Notes: a model not told the origin generated them from the letters alone. Positions 16,497-25,245 are shown, counted from the stretch's first letter. The stretch: 64,000 nt of DNA from Bradyrhizobium barranii subsp. apii (GCF_011516635.5 NZ_CP096255.1:7376501-7440500); one strand, 5' to 3'. A program made the numbers and translations.

Positions 16497-17925
16497 GGGG
16501 ATGTCCCGGGTTCTGTTGAATTTCTGAAGAGGTCGGCGTTGCCCACCTTGAGCCGGTAGGCTCGGGGTGCTGATTCCACAAAGGAGAGCAACGCCATGAC
16601 GAGAGATATCACACCGGCTGGTTGGCCGGCGACCGGGGCTGTGGAGAAATCATTTGCGGAAGTGCGAGCGAGCTTCGATCGGTTCTGCCTTGCGGCAGGA
16701 ATCGAGGCGCTCGGCACGATGATGGAGGCGGATGTGACAGCGGCCTGCGGGCCGCGCCACGGTCGTGATGCGGCGCGGCGGGCGCACCGTTGGGGCCGAA
16801 CGCGGGGGCGGATCGGTTTCCACGGCGGCAAGATCGAGGTCGATCGCCCGCGGGTCCGGGGCATGGACGGCCGCGAGGTCACGATCCCGAGCTGGGAAAC
16901 GGCGGCGCAGGAGGACTGGCTCGGTCGCTGGGCGATGAACCTGATGCTGATCAATGTGTCGACGCGCCGGTTCGGCCGCGCCGTCCGGCTGCCCGAGGGT
17001 GACGTGCCGGCACCGCCCGGATCGGGGATTTCGAAGTCGGCGGCCTCGCGGAGGTTCGTGGCTCTGTCGGCGGCGCGGCTGGCCGACTTCATGGCTGCCG
17101 ATCTGTCCGCGCTCGACCTTCTGGTGGTCCAAATCGACGGGCTGCATCTCGACGACGATCTCGTGCTGGTGGCCGCGATCGGGGTTGACGGCGAAGGCAA
17201 CAAGCATCCGCTGGCGCTGGTGGAAGGGGCGACCGAGAATGCAGCAACGGTTCAGGCCCTGCTGGACAACCTGGTCTCGCGCGGGCTCGACCCGACGGTG
17301 CCAAGACTGTTCATCGCCGACGGCGCGAAGGCGTTGTCGAAGGCGATCCGCCGCACCTTCGGTTCGGCCGCTGCGATCCAGCGCTGCCAGATCCACAAGG
17401 CGCGCAACATCATGGAACGCCTGCCGAAAGAGCATCATGCGGCCACCCGCCGGGTGCTGCGCCAGGCCTGGGAGCTCGATGACGCCGACAAGGCTGAAAA
17501 ATTGATCCGCAATCTCGCGCGTCGACTCGACCAGCAATGGCCCGGCGTTGCGGCCAGTATCCTCGAAGGCCTCGACGAAATCCTGACTGTCGTCCGGTTG
17601 AAGTTGCCGAAGGAGCTTCGCCGATCGCTCGCCTGTACCAATATCGCCGAGAACATGATGGGCACCATTCGCCGCGTCACGCGCAACGTTAAACGCTGGC
17701 GGGATGCCGGTATGGCCTTGCGATGGGTCGCGGCCGGTATGATCGAGGCCAACAAGGGCTTCCGACGATTGAAGGCGCATAAGCAATTGTCGGTTCTGCG
17801 TGCGGCCCTTCAAGCTCACCACGATCGCATGACAATCAAGTCCGTTGCCCACGTCACGAGGGCTGCGTAATATTCATTCCGGCAACGTCGACCCGACGTA
17901 GTTCAACAGCGATCGGGACATCCCC
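16497..17925 (+). mobile_element. IS256-family element, copy 2
   Basis: Same length (1,429 bases), ends and protein as copy 1. It is flanked by its own 8-bp duplication CGAAACAG (16489-16496 and 17926-17933), so it inserted independently. It lies in the same orientation as copy 1. Confidence 0.93.
16596..17870 (+). CDS. IS256 (mutator) family transposase, copy 2
   Basis: The 424-residue protein is identical to that at 10370-11644, including the DDE-bearing segments QIDGLHLDDD, FIADGAKALS and CTNIAENMMG. Both copies are intact and preceded by AGGAG. Identity over the whole gene suggests very recent transposition of one from the other, or of both from a third copy. Confidence 0.95.
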   Translation: MTRDITPAGWPATGAVEKSFAEVRASFDRFCLAAGIEALGTMMEADVTAACGPRHGRDAARRAHRWGRTRGRIGFHGGKIEVDRPRVRGMDGREVTIPSWETAAQEDWLGRWAMNLMLINVSTRRFGRAVRLPEGDVPAPPGSGISKSAASRRFVALSAARLADFMAADLSALDLLVVQIDGLHLDDDLVLVAAIGVDGEGNKHPLALVEGATENAATVQALLDNLVSRGLDPTVPRLFIADGAKALSKAIRRTFGSAAAIQRCQIHKARNIMERLPKEHHAATRRVLRQAWELDDADKAEKLIRNLARRLDQQWPGVAASILEGLDEILTVVRLKLPKELRRSLACTNIAENMMGTIRRVTRNVKRWRDAGMALRWVAAGMIEANKGFRRLKAHKQLSVLRAALQAHHDRMTIKSVAHVTRAA

Positions 17926-17992
17926 CGAAACAGTGCGGCGACGCAGCTTGGTTCGTCGCGATGCTGTAGAGGTTGCAGATGCGGTTCGCGGA

Positions 17993-18184
17993 CTAACGCT
18001 TCTTAAAGTCCGTTAGCTTGCGCAGGTAGTAGCCTTGTCGCTGAACGGCGAGCTTAATGTCCTCGCTGACGCTCGCTACTTTTTTCTTCTTATGCCATCT
18101 GCCTGACGCGTCGGGAAGCGGAATTGGCAAACCATTTCGCACAACCAACAGATCACGCCTGGTGTTCAGATACACATCGAACAT
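17993..18184 (-). CDS. small basic hypothetical protein
   Basis: The 63-residue protein reads MFDVYLNTRRDLLVVRNGLP, then WHKKKKVASVSEDIKLAVQR and QGYYLRKLTDFKKR. The pattern resembles a small conserved protein I associate with Rhizobiales genomes, of unknown function. It is basic, soluble and full length. No operon partner is visible. Confidence 0.55.
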   Translation of the reverse strand: MFDVYLNTRRDLLVVRNGLPIPLPDASGRWHKKKKVASVSEDIKLAVQRQGYYLRKLTDFKKR

Positions 18185-18406
18185 TCTAAGGCCCCCAGCC
18201 GATTGTCAGAGTATCGCGGGGAGCAGAAATAGCAAACAACTCCGCCCGGCCTACGATGGACAAGCACGCCGCTACAGATTGCGGTGGATGGCGTGCCGGC
18301 ACGCCGGCACAACGGAGGCGACGTTGGACCTGTGTCGCGACTTGAGCGTCGGTCATCATGCGTTGTCATCCGGTGGCGGCTCACCTCACTTGTCAGCCAA
18401 CTCCTG
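18185..18406. other. non-coding stretch
   Basis: Nothing recognisable between a small gene and the decayed Nu1-like gene. Confidence 0.4.
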
Positions 18407-19118
18407 TTAGACCTTGGCAATCTCTGTGCGCACCTCGAACACAACACGCTCGATGGCGCGCCGGGTCGCAAGATCGCTACGTCGCGCACCGTGCAGGATA
18501 GATGCCGTCAAAACGGTGCCAGCAATGCCGCTTTAGCCACACTTACCGGTGAGGACCTGATCTTGAAACGTAGGAGAGTACGTCATTCCGCTGACCGATC
18601 AGTCGCGAAATTATGTTGGCGAACTGAACGAGAGAAAAAATTGCGAGGAATTCCAAAATCATTTCGAAAAGCCTCCGGGTTCGAAAATTCGCTGTCGTAA
18701 AACACGCCCCAGCCCGGAGACCGCAAATCTAAAACTGTTTGTTGCGGCGTAAACGCAAAATGGAACAGTTCAACGAAGAAACAATAAATCAGTTGCCTTT
18801 CGGCAACAGCATGAGGAGATTGCAGCGTTCTCGAAAACACGCTGTCATTGCCGCGCCGTGCGCAGCATCGGCTTCACTGCGCGACGATTGCCGCCGCTCG
18901 CGCCGCAGGTATCGCAGATAAGCGACGCGGCTCTGATCGAGCGGGAAGCCGTCACCTTGCCGCTGGATTACGCCTTCGGCTTCGAGCTTGCCGATGTAGG
19001 TCCGGCTGCAATCGAGGTGCTGCGCCAGCGCCGACGCGCTGACGGTCTCGGCGCTTCTGGATCGCGGTCGAGGAACAGGCTTGGCGACGGGCGCGACGGT
19101 TTCGGTCATCAGCGTCAT
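18407..19118 (-). pseudogene. decayed Nu1-like helix-turn-helix protein (copy B)
   Basis: From about 19118 the minus strand reads MTETVAPVAKPVPRPRSRSA, ETVSASALAQHLDCSRTYIG, KLEAEGVIQRQGDGFPLDQS and RVAYLRYLRRERRQSSRSEA. This is an N-terminal winged-helix domain of small-terminase (Nu1) type. The frame then drifts off around 18850. A separate frame near 18409-18480 ends DLATRRAIERVVFEVRTEIA-KV and stops at 18407; it looks like the C-terminal helix of the same protein. The middle is frameshifted or lost. The N-terminal half matches the fragment at 9.5-9.7 kb. A phage or plasmid origin is likely. Confidence 0.6.
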
Positions 19119-19358
19119 TCCTGCTGCATCGCGGCGGGATAGCTCACTTTCGCTTCCGGCGGCAGAGCGGACCATATCCAGATTTGCTGCTGGTCGACCT
19201 TGGGCGCGATTGCGCCTAGAGCATTTTCCGACCGGAAAGAATCGGGTGGGGATTGAACGAAGCCGCTGCCGCGGCGTAGGGGGCAAGGTGGCATAGATCG
19301 CCTCCTGGCTGAGAGGATGTGGGTGTTGGAGCCCACCCCCTCAGACAGGAGTATCGAG

Positions 19359-20219
19359 ATGGCCGATTTGAGCCCTCTTCGCCGCCGCATGATCGAAGAC
19401 ATGACCGTCCGCAATCTGTCGCCGGCGACGCAAAGATCCTACATCAGCGCGGTTTCGAAGTTCAGCCGCTATTTTGGCCGATCGCCTGACCGGTTAGAGC
19501 TGGAAGACGTCCGCGCCTTCCAGGTGCATTTGGTCTCGACCGGCATCTCATGGCCGGCGCTGAACCAGATCGTCTGTGCGCTACGGTTTTTCTACGGCGT
19601 CACGCTCGGCGAGGCGCTCATCCCAGAGCGCATTCCCTATGCGCGAGAACCGCGCAAGCTGCCGGTCGTTCTCAGCGCCGACGAAGTGGTTCAGTTTCTT
19701 GAAGCGGTATCGAGCCTGAAGAGCCGCGCCGCGCTCACCACCGCCTATGCGGCCGGGCTCAGGGCCTCGGAGGTTGCGGGACTGCGGATCGAAGACATCG
19801 ACAGCGCCCGCGGCGTCATCCAGGTGCGCCACGGCAAGGGCGCGAAGGATCGCAACGTGATGCTGTCGCCCCAGCTGCTGGGCATCCTGCGCACCTACTG
19901 GCGGCTCGCCCGGCCGCGGCTTTATCTGTTCCCTGGTCGTGACGAAGATCATCCGATCGATCAGACCGTGCTGCATGCCGCCTGCCGGTCGGCGGTGAAG
20001 GCTGCGGGCCTGACCAAGCGCGTCACGCTGCACACGCTGCGCCACAGCTTCGCGACACATCTTCTCGAGAACGGAACCGATATCCGGATCATCCAGGTCT
20101 TGCTCGGGCACAATAATTTGTCGTCGACAGCGCGCTACACGCAGGTCGCCACCGATACGATCCGAGCGACGCAGAGCCCGCTCGATCGCCTGTCGCTGGA
20201 GGTGACGCCACCTGGATGA
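19359..20219 (+). CDS. XerD-like tyrosine recombinase of the IS91-type element, copy 1
   Basis: The 286-residue protein has an N-terminal SAM-like arm domain (MIEDMTVRNLSPATQRSYIS) and a catalytic domain with AAGLRASEVAGL (first Arg), HTLRHSFATHLLENG (His-x-x-Arg), LLGH and ARYTQV (Tyr). Such recombinases often accompany IS91-type transposases; their role is unsettled. The ATG at 19359 (MADLSPLRRR) with AGGAG upstream was chosen over a longer frame. Residue 224, just before the catalytic His, is Leu here but Pro, the usual residue, in copy 2. The stop overlaps the next start as ATGA. Confidence 0.9.
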   Translation: MADLSPLRRRMIEDMTVRNLSPATQRSYISAVSKFSRYFGRSPDRLELEDVRAFQVHLVSTGISWPALNQIVCALRFFYGVTLGEALIPERIPYAREPRKLPVVLSADEVVQFLEAVSSLKSRAALTTAYAAGLRASEVAGLRIEDIDSARGVIQVRHGKGAKDRNVMLSPQLLGILRTYWRLARPRLYLFPGRDEDHPIDQTVLHAACRSAVKAAGLTKRVTLHTLRHSFATHLLENGTDIRIIQVLLGHNNLSSTARYTQVATDTIRATQSPLDRLSLEVTPPG

Positions 20220-21466
20220 CCCGCAGCGGGATGCGGGTCATGACCCGCTCCGACATCCGCTCCAACAGGCCCGCCATCGAGATTGCCGATATTCTGCGCC
20301 GGCATGGCGACGCCTATCGCCGTGTACATGCCGGTCATCTGGGGCGGGTCGAGCGGCGCGTGATGAGCGCGATCGTTGCGTGCCGGACCGAGGCGCTCGG
20401 CGGCCACATGCAGGCTTGCGACGACTGCGGCACGACACGCGTTGCCTATAATTCCTGCCGCAATCGGCACTGTCCGAAGTGTCAGGGGAGAGCCCGAGCC
20501 GCGTGGCTCGCCGCGCGTCAAGCCGACCTGCTTCCGGTTCCCTATTTCCACGTCGTCTTTACACTTCCCGCACCGATCGCCGCGATCGCTTTCCAGAACA
20601 AGGCCGTCGTCTATGCCATCCTGTTCAAGGCTGCCGCCGAGGCGATGACGACGCTCGCCGCCAATCCACGCCGGCTCGGCGGTGCGATCGGCGGCGTCGC
20701 CGTCCTCCACACCTGGGGACAGACGCTGATGCATCATCCCCACGTCCATTGCGTCGTTCCGGGTGGCGGCCTCTCGCCCGATGGCGCGCGCTGGACCGCT
20801 TGCCGACCGAACTTCTTCCTGGCCGTCAAACCGTTGTCCAGACTATTTCGCACACTTTTTCTCAAACGTCTGTCGGCAGCCTTCAACTCCGGTGCCTTGC
20901 GTTTCTTCGGCGATCTCGGAGCTCTGGCCGAGCCGGCTGCCTTTGCGGCCCACCTCGACGCCATGCGACGCATCAACTGGGTTGTTTACGCCAAGCGGCC
21001 CTTCGGCGGACCCGCACAGGTCCTGGCCTATCTCGGCCGCTACACCCATCGCGTCGCGATCGCCAACAGCCGGCTCGTCGCACTCGACGACGATCATGTC
21101 GCCTTCTCATGGAAGGACTATCGCCAAAACAGCGCGACAAAGATCATGAATCTCAAGCCCGATGAGTTCATTCGCCGTTTCCTGCTTCATACGCCGCCTG
21201 ACGGCTTCCACCGCATCCGCCACTTCGGCTTCATGGCCAACCGCCATCGCGCTGCCAAGCTCGCCCTTTGCCGCGAACTTCTCGATCATGAGCGAACAGC
21301 CCCAAACGATGGCCAGCCGTCGCCTGTGGATTCGGAGGCTCAAACCTGGGCCGAGGTTCCTGCCTGTCCCGATTGTGGTGGCGTCATGCGCATCATTGAG
21401 CGCTTTCGACATAGCTTCAGACGCCCCAGCCCTCGAACATCACCGTTCCGATGCGACACATCGTGA
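20216..21466 (+). CDS. IS91 family Y2 rolling-circle transposase, copy 1
   Basis: The 416-residue HUH transposase has an N-terminal zinc-binding region (CDDCG and CRNRHCPKCQ, residues about 65-90). The HUH motif lies in HHPHVHCVVPGGG and the paired tyrosines in YLGRYTHRVA (Y-x3-Y). A second CxxC pair (CPDCGG) sits near the C-terminus. It would nick and transfer a single strand during rolling-circle transposition. Translation is coupled to the recombinase (ATGA). Protein sequence is identical to copy 2. Confidence 0.93.
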   Translation: MTRSGMRVMTRSDIRSNRPAIEIADILRRHGDAYRRVHAGHLGRVERRVMSAIVACRTEALGGHMQACDDCGTTRVAYNSCRNRHCPKCQGRARAAWLAARQADLLPVPYFHVVFTLPAPIAAIAFQNKAVVYAILFKAAAEAMTTLAANPRRLGGAIGGVAVLHTWGQTLMHHPHVHCVVPGGGLSPDGARWTACRPNFFLAVKPLSRLFRTLFLKRLSAAFNSGALRFFGDLGALAEPAAFAAHLDAMRRINWVVYAKRPFGGPAQVLAYLGRYTHRVAIANSRLVALDDDHVAFSWKDYRQNSATKIMNLKPDEFIRRFLLHTPPDGFHRIRHFGFMANRHRAAKLALCRELLDHERTAPNDGQPSPVDSEAQTWAEVPACPDCGGVMRIIERFRHSFRRPSPRTSPFRCDTS

Positions 21467-21884
21467 GCCAAGTCATGTCGTGCACGACGATCATCATTCG
21501 TCATTTCGCTCCCAGCGTCTCGATCATCGCGGACGATGTCGAATCCGTGCTGTCACACTGCGCGACAACAACCGTCCGATGCAGCAAAAGGCCTATCGCG
21601 ATCTCAGGCGAAGCGCGTCTGATCTCAACTCTTCCAGGATGCGCACTCCTGTGTCTCTGCCTCACGCGCCGAGCCAGCAGATCGGGCATGGCGATCTCGA
21701 ACAATCCCCATAGCTGCAAAACCGCGAATAGCCTCCCGCGCCTTCGTTCAATCCGGCTTCAATGAGGTCGCGTCATAAGCGCCTGCCGCGCCCTCGCGTG
21801 AGCGCGACCTCACAGAACCCTCCAGATTCCCAAAACGGCGCGAGTCAGATTCAAGCTGCATGCTGGCGAGGGAGGCCAGCATGT

Positions 21885-22831
21885 ATGGCCAGGGCGCTTT
21901 CGGTTGATCTTCGCCAAAGGGTGGTAGCCGCGATTGACGGTGGCATGTCCTGTCGACAGGCTGCTGAGCGCTTTGGTGTCAGCGCGGCCAGTGCAATCCG
22001 CTGGCGCGGTCGCCTCAAGAAAGTTGGCGACATCGTTCCTAAACGCCAGGGCGGTGACCGCAAATCGCAGCGCATCGAAGCGCATTCGCAATTGATTCTG
22101 GAGGCGGTGACAGCGAGGCCGGATATCACGCTTGCCGAGTTGCGAGAACTGTTGAAACGTCGTGGAATATCGACTGGCATCGCGTCGCTCTGGCGTTTTT
22201 TCCAGCGCAGAAAGATCACACTTAAAAAAAGACAGCGCACGCCGCCGAGCAACGGCGCGGCGATATAAATGCCGCACGTGAGGAGTGGTTCGAAGGGCAA
22301 ATCGACCTTGACCCTGAGCGTCTCGTCTTCATCGACGAAACCAGCGCCAACACCAAAATGGCGCGGCGTTACGGGCGCTCGCCACGCGGCGAGCGATGTC
22401 GTGCAGCTATCCCACACGGACATTGGAAGACGACGACGTTCACCGCTGGATTGCGCTCCGACGGTCTGATCGCGCCGCTTGTTCTGGACGGTCCAATGGA
22501 TGGCGACGCTTTCCTGGCCTACGTCGAGCAATTGCTCGCCCCATCGCTGCGGCCGGGCGATACCGTTATCATGGACAACTTGCCCGCTCACAAGGTCCAT
22601 GGCGTTCGAGAGGCCATCCAGGCGGTCGGAGCTAGCCTGCTCTATCTTCCGCCCTACAGTCCAGACTTCAACCCGATTGAAATGGCCTTCTCCAAACTGA
22701 AAGCGCTGTTGCGGACCGCCGCAGCCCGCACCATGCCCGATCTCTGGCAAGCAATCGCCAACGCTCTCAAACGCTTCTCACCCGAGGAATGTCAAAATTA
22801 TCTCGTCGCGGCTGGTTACGACGCAACGTGA
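21885..22831 (+). CDS. IS630 family transposase, two frames joined by a -1 shift
   Basis: The first frame (21885-22268) starts MARALSVDLRQRVVAAIDGG with a helix-turn-helix and continues to ITLKK at a run of seven A residues (about 22225-22231). A -1 shift there continues KKTAHAAEQRR, then REEWFEGQIDLDPERLVFID-ETS (first Asp of DDE). The second frame carries VIMDNLPAHKVHGV and YLPPYSPDFNPIEMAFSKLK (second Asp and Glu). The fused product would be 315 residues, normal for IS630. Frameshifting at A runs is common in this family, so this is likely functional rather than broken. It is preceded by the inserted IS91-type element, which separates the gene from the element's left end. Confidence 0.85.
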
Positions 22832-22952
22832 TCGGAAAACGCTCTAACCGGACCTTGCCATGCGGTCTTGAACTCATTCGTTGACGAGGGCGTGTATTGC
22901 CCCGTGACCCAAATCCCTTATGTTTATTCGTAGCAGTGATCGGAGCCGGCCC

Positions 22953-23144
22953 ATGTTTCCGTTAATTGTTGCTGCAATCCTTTATCTCAGCCTCATCTCT
23001 GCGTGCGGGCACTATACTGCGAACTATGCCGAACAGAGGGGACGCTCTAGGGCCGCCTGGTTCATCTGGGGCGGATTGTTTTATCCACTCCCCTACATTG
23101 CGTTGGCACTCTTACCGCCAGTCCGCCGGGAGACGCCGGTCTAG
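22953..23144 (+). CDS. small membrane protein
   Basis: The 63-residue product has two hydrophobic segments (MFPLIVAAILYLSLISACGH and WFIWGGLFYPLPYIALALLP) joined by a charged loop (YAEQRGRSRAA). GGAG lies before the chosen ATG at 22953; a longer frame from 22920 lacks a ribosome site. It probably spans the inner membrane twice. Family not recognised. Confidence 0.55.
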   Translation: MFPLIVAAILYLSLISACGHYTANYAEQRGRSRAAWFIWGGLFYPLPYIALALLPPVRRETPV

Positions 23145-23169
23145 GTCCGCCTCGCTTGGCGGCTTTTCT

Positions 23170-23352
23170 TGAGTGTCGCCTTTGGGCCCATCGCGTCATT
23201 TCGCTGCAAAGCGCTCGCTGCTCGCTATCGGCGCATAGCGAACGTTCCGGCGTCCCCTGCAACTGCAACCACGCATTTTCTCGCACCAGATATTCTCAAT
23301 AGGTGCGGTGGCGCGGTCCCCGCGTTTCTTTTTGCCCTCTGAAGAACCCTGA
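23170..23352 (+). repeat. dispersed intergenic repeat, family A (copy 2)
   Basis: Shares blocks TTTGGGCCCA, CGTCATTT, CTGCAACTGCAAC, CATTTTCTCGCA and GGCGCGGTCCCCGCGTTT with 11760-11945, followed here by AACCCTGACGACCGATTG, also seen at 13360-13378. Confidence 0.6.
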
Positions 23353-23730
23353 CGACCGATTGCGGAGGGACCGCCCATCCTTCGACGGTCGCCGCCAGCC
23401 ATTGCGGACATCACGTCATCACCACGACACGGTGCGAGCCATCGACGATGCCGCGTTCGGGGCCGACATTCGCTGGCTTTCTGACCCAAAACAACCGTAG
23501 GCATGATTCCGAGAACCATGTAGCCTCCCCTCACCGTCACGCTCTTTGCTTGCCGGAAGCTGCTGCCCACAAAACGGAGAAACGCCGAACTCTCCGCTTC
23601 TCTTCAAATTGCAGCCTTGGTGCCATTGGCAGGCGCGATCTTCAGAACCAGCCATTCACAGATCACCAGCGTGCGCGTCGCATAGGCGCGCCCGACTGGC
23701 GGACACGATCAGATCAAAGAGGGCAAAGTC
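23353..23730. other. non-coding stretch
   Basis: No supported gene; it contains the presumed promoter of the gene at 23731. Confidence 0.4.
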
Positions 23731-24165
23731 ATGAGCAAAAGCTTATCGCTGCTGCTGGTGCTGTTGTTCGTCACTATCGGCCATGCGCGGGCGGACCCGC
23801 TCACTGAGGACATGACGAAACTCAATGCGCAATGGGATGCAGCGATCAACGATCCAAATTTCGATGCCTTGCTGCCAATGTATGCCACCGATGCCAGTCT
23901 AATCCCGCCCGGCGCACCGCCCGTTTCGGGTGCGACTGCGATATGCGACTTCTTTGCCAAAAGGGGAACGAGCGTCAGAAATCACAAGCTTGAACTTGTT
24001 GAGGTTTTGCCAATCGGGAACTACGCATACGTGACCTCCCGCTTCAAAGCTTCCTTGGTCAAAGGCGAGGAAACGACCAAGCTGTCCGGAAGCACCGTTA
24101 AGCTTTACGAACACCAGTCCAACGGCGAATGGAAGGTTAAGTCCCACATTTTCGTTCGGGAATAG
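23731..24165 (+). CDS. secreted SnoaL/DUF4440-like protein
   Basis: The 144-residue protein has a signal peptide (MSKSLSLLLVLLFVTIGHAR, cleavage near ARADP) and an NTF2-like fold: LNAQWDAAINDPNFDALLPM, the strand YATDASLIPPGAPPVSG, ICDFFAKRG, then LVEVLPIGNYAYVTSRFKAS and the last strand WKVKSHIFVRE. The mature domain would sit in the periplasm. The family includes enzymes and binding proteins of many substrates, so no reaction can be assigned. Ribosome site AAAGAGGG lies before the ATG. Confidence 0.8.
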   Translation: MSKSLSLLLVLLFVTIGHARADPLTEDMTKLNAQWDAAINDPNFDALLPMYATDASLIPPGAPPVSGATAICDFFAKRGTSVRNHKLELVEVLPIGNYAYVTSRFKASLVKGEETTKLSGSTVKLYEHQSNGEWKVKSHIFVRE

Positions 24166-24189
24166 CCAGCCAAACATTACGAGCGGAAT

Positions 24190-24245
24190 GAGCCGGGATG
24201 GGCTACACATACGCCATTTCCGAATTTCGGTAAAATGGAATATTT
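24190..24245 (+). repeat. dispersed palindromic repeat, family B (copy 2)
   Basis: Matches 16211-16266 closely. The core CCATTTCCGAATTTCGG followed by TAAAATGG can fold into a hairpin. Confidence 0.75.
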
Positions 24246-24324
24246 GGCGCGATTGGGTTGACAGCAAAGCGAAACACCCGGGCATGCCACCGTCATTCCG
24301 GAGCGCGGCGAAGCGGCGAGCTAT

Positions 24325-24342
24325 GATGCGCAATTGCGCATC
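24325..24342. repeat. perfect 18-bp palindrome, family C
   Basis: GATGCGCAATTGCGCATC is a perfect palindrome inside an intergenic repeat. The same 18 bases occur at 37035-37052 in a similar context (near GGAATGACG and GATGGATTC-type sequence). Confidence 0.85.
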
Positions 24343-24548
24343 TGAGATCCCATGTCGCCGCGCAACTGCGGCCCGATGGATTCCGGGCTCAATACTGCAC
24401 ATCGCCCCGGAATGACGAAGGGGAGAGTGTCACCGCTTCGGCCGCCCGGCAGGCCTTCGCCCTCAGCCGACGCGCTGGCACTCTCCTTGCTGCTCGCCCG
24501 CCAATCCCTCAGACCCGCAGTGGGTCTGTTTCATAGTGAGGCGATCCC
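24343..24548. other. intergenic repeat remainder
   Basis: Continues the family C context (CCCGATGGATTCCGGGCTC, CCCCGGAATGACGAAG). No gene. Confidence 0.5.
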
Positions 24549-24809
24549 ATGCAATCGACGTCCCGTTTCGAAGCGACCATCCCGACACAGCTCCACGTCC
24601 TGATCTCCGATCTGCGTTGGCGCACGCAAATGCTCGACGCCGACATTCAGGAGGAAGAGCGGAGGGCCGGAATCTCCGATCCAAACAATCTCGCCTACCC
24701 GATGCTCGCGCAGAACCTGAGAGCCCGGCGCGACAATCTCCAGGTGAGCATCGCGATCCTGGAAAGCCGCATCGAAAAGCGATCAACCGAGTGGCCGAGC
24801 GCCGCCTGA
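24549..24809 (+). CDS. small helical hypothetical protein (86 aa)
   Basis: The product begins MQSTSRFEATIPTQLHVLIS and is mainly helical with heptad-like charged repeats (RWRTQMLDADIQEEERRAGI, LRARRDNLQVSIAILESRIE). No signal peptide. A coiled coil is likely. I do not recognise the family. It is the first of four short same-strand genes before the tRNA. Confidence 0.55.
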   Translation: MQSTSRFEATIPTQLHVLISDLRWRTQMLDADIQEEERRAGISDPNNLAYPMLAQNLRARRDNLQVSIAILESRIEKRSTEWPSAA

Positions 24810-25020
24810 CGCCGATCGTGCCGGGCCCGACCAGGTAACGCGACGGCATCTACAGAAGGGCGCGGGCGATGGGCGATAGCCCTGTCCGCGCCGGTCAACG
24901 CGCAGGAACCCGCGTTGCCCTTTTGCAACGGTTCCCCACCGTCTGAAGCCGGACAAAAGAAACTCCCATTCCAGCCACGAACCCCGCTCACAACGCCGTG
25001 AGACTAGCAGGGGAACTACG

Positions 25021-25245
25021 ATGCGTGCACAGCGCGTTTGGAAAGTGAATGGGGCCGCCAGCATCGGGCAGCTCCAATCGAGACTGGATGACCTCAACAA
25101 GCGTCTCGGTCAGCTCGAAAGCCAGCATCCGAAGAGCTGGAGGCTCGAAGAACTGAGATCCGGCGCGCTCAGCCTGTCGCGCGAGATCGACGACATCCGC
25201 TGCGCCGAGGCGACGGCGGCCTTGAGCGAGCTCTTGCGGAAGTAG
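25021..25245 (+). CDS. small coiled-coil hypothetical protein (74 aa)
   Basis: The sequence SIGQLQSRLDDLNKRLGQLE followed by LRSGALSLSREIDDIRCAEA has regular hydrophobic spacing typical of a coiled coil. Its style matches the gene at 24549. Function unknown. GGGG-AACTACG precedes the ATG, a weak ribosome site. Confidence 0.5.
   Translation: MRAQRVWKVNGAASIGQLQSRLDDLNKRLGQLESQHPKSWRLEELRSGALSLSREIDDIRCAEATAALSELLRK

Larger units (their letters stand above)
19255..21824 (+). mobile_element. IS91-type element, copy 1 (integrase + Y2 transposase)
   Basis: The 2,570-base unit was defined by comparing the two copies in this window. It is flanked by GGATT on the integrase side (19250-19254) and GATTCC on the other (21825-21830). 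Deleting it restores GGATTCC. Near the right end a hairpin (GAGGTCGCG and CGCGACCTC) resembles IS91 terminal structures. Copy 2 is at 34424-36993 in the opposite orientation. Confidence 0.85.
19219..22844 (+). mobile_element. IS630-family element, interrupted by an IS91-type element
   Basis: The left end GAGCATTTTCCGACC (19219 on) and the right end, in reverse GAGCGTTTTCCGATC (ending 22844), are inverted repeats with 13 of 15 matches. Both are flanked by TA (19217-19218 and 22845-22846), the IS630 target duplication. The IS91-type element at 19255-21824 separates the first 36 bases from the rest. Without it the element is about 1.06 kb, normal for IS630. Confidence 0.88.

Noticed and set aside
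10271..17925. Composite transposon formed by the two IS256 copies
   Set aside because: Each copy has its own different 8-bp duplication at both ends, so each inserted alone. A composite unit would share one duplication at the outer ends only.
23706..23720. Possible FixK box before the gene at 23731 (ends AGATCAA)
   Set aside because: Only the right half-site is present; the left half lacks TTGA.
24250..24420. CRISPR or tandem array in the repeat-rich gap
   Set aside because: Repeats here are single palindromic elements without regular spacing or multiple units.
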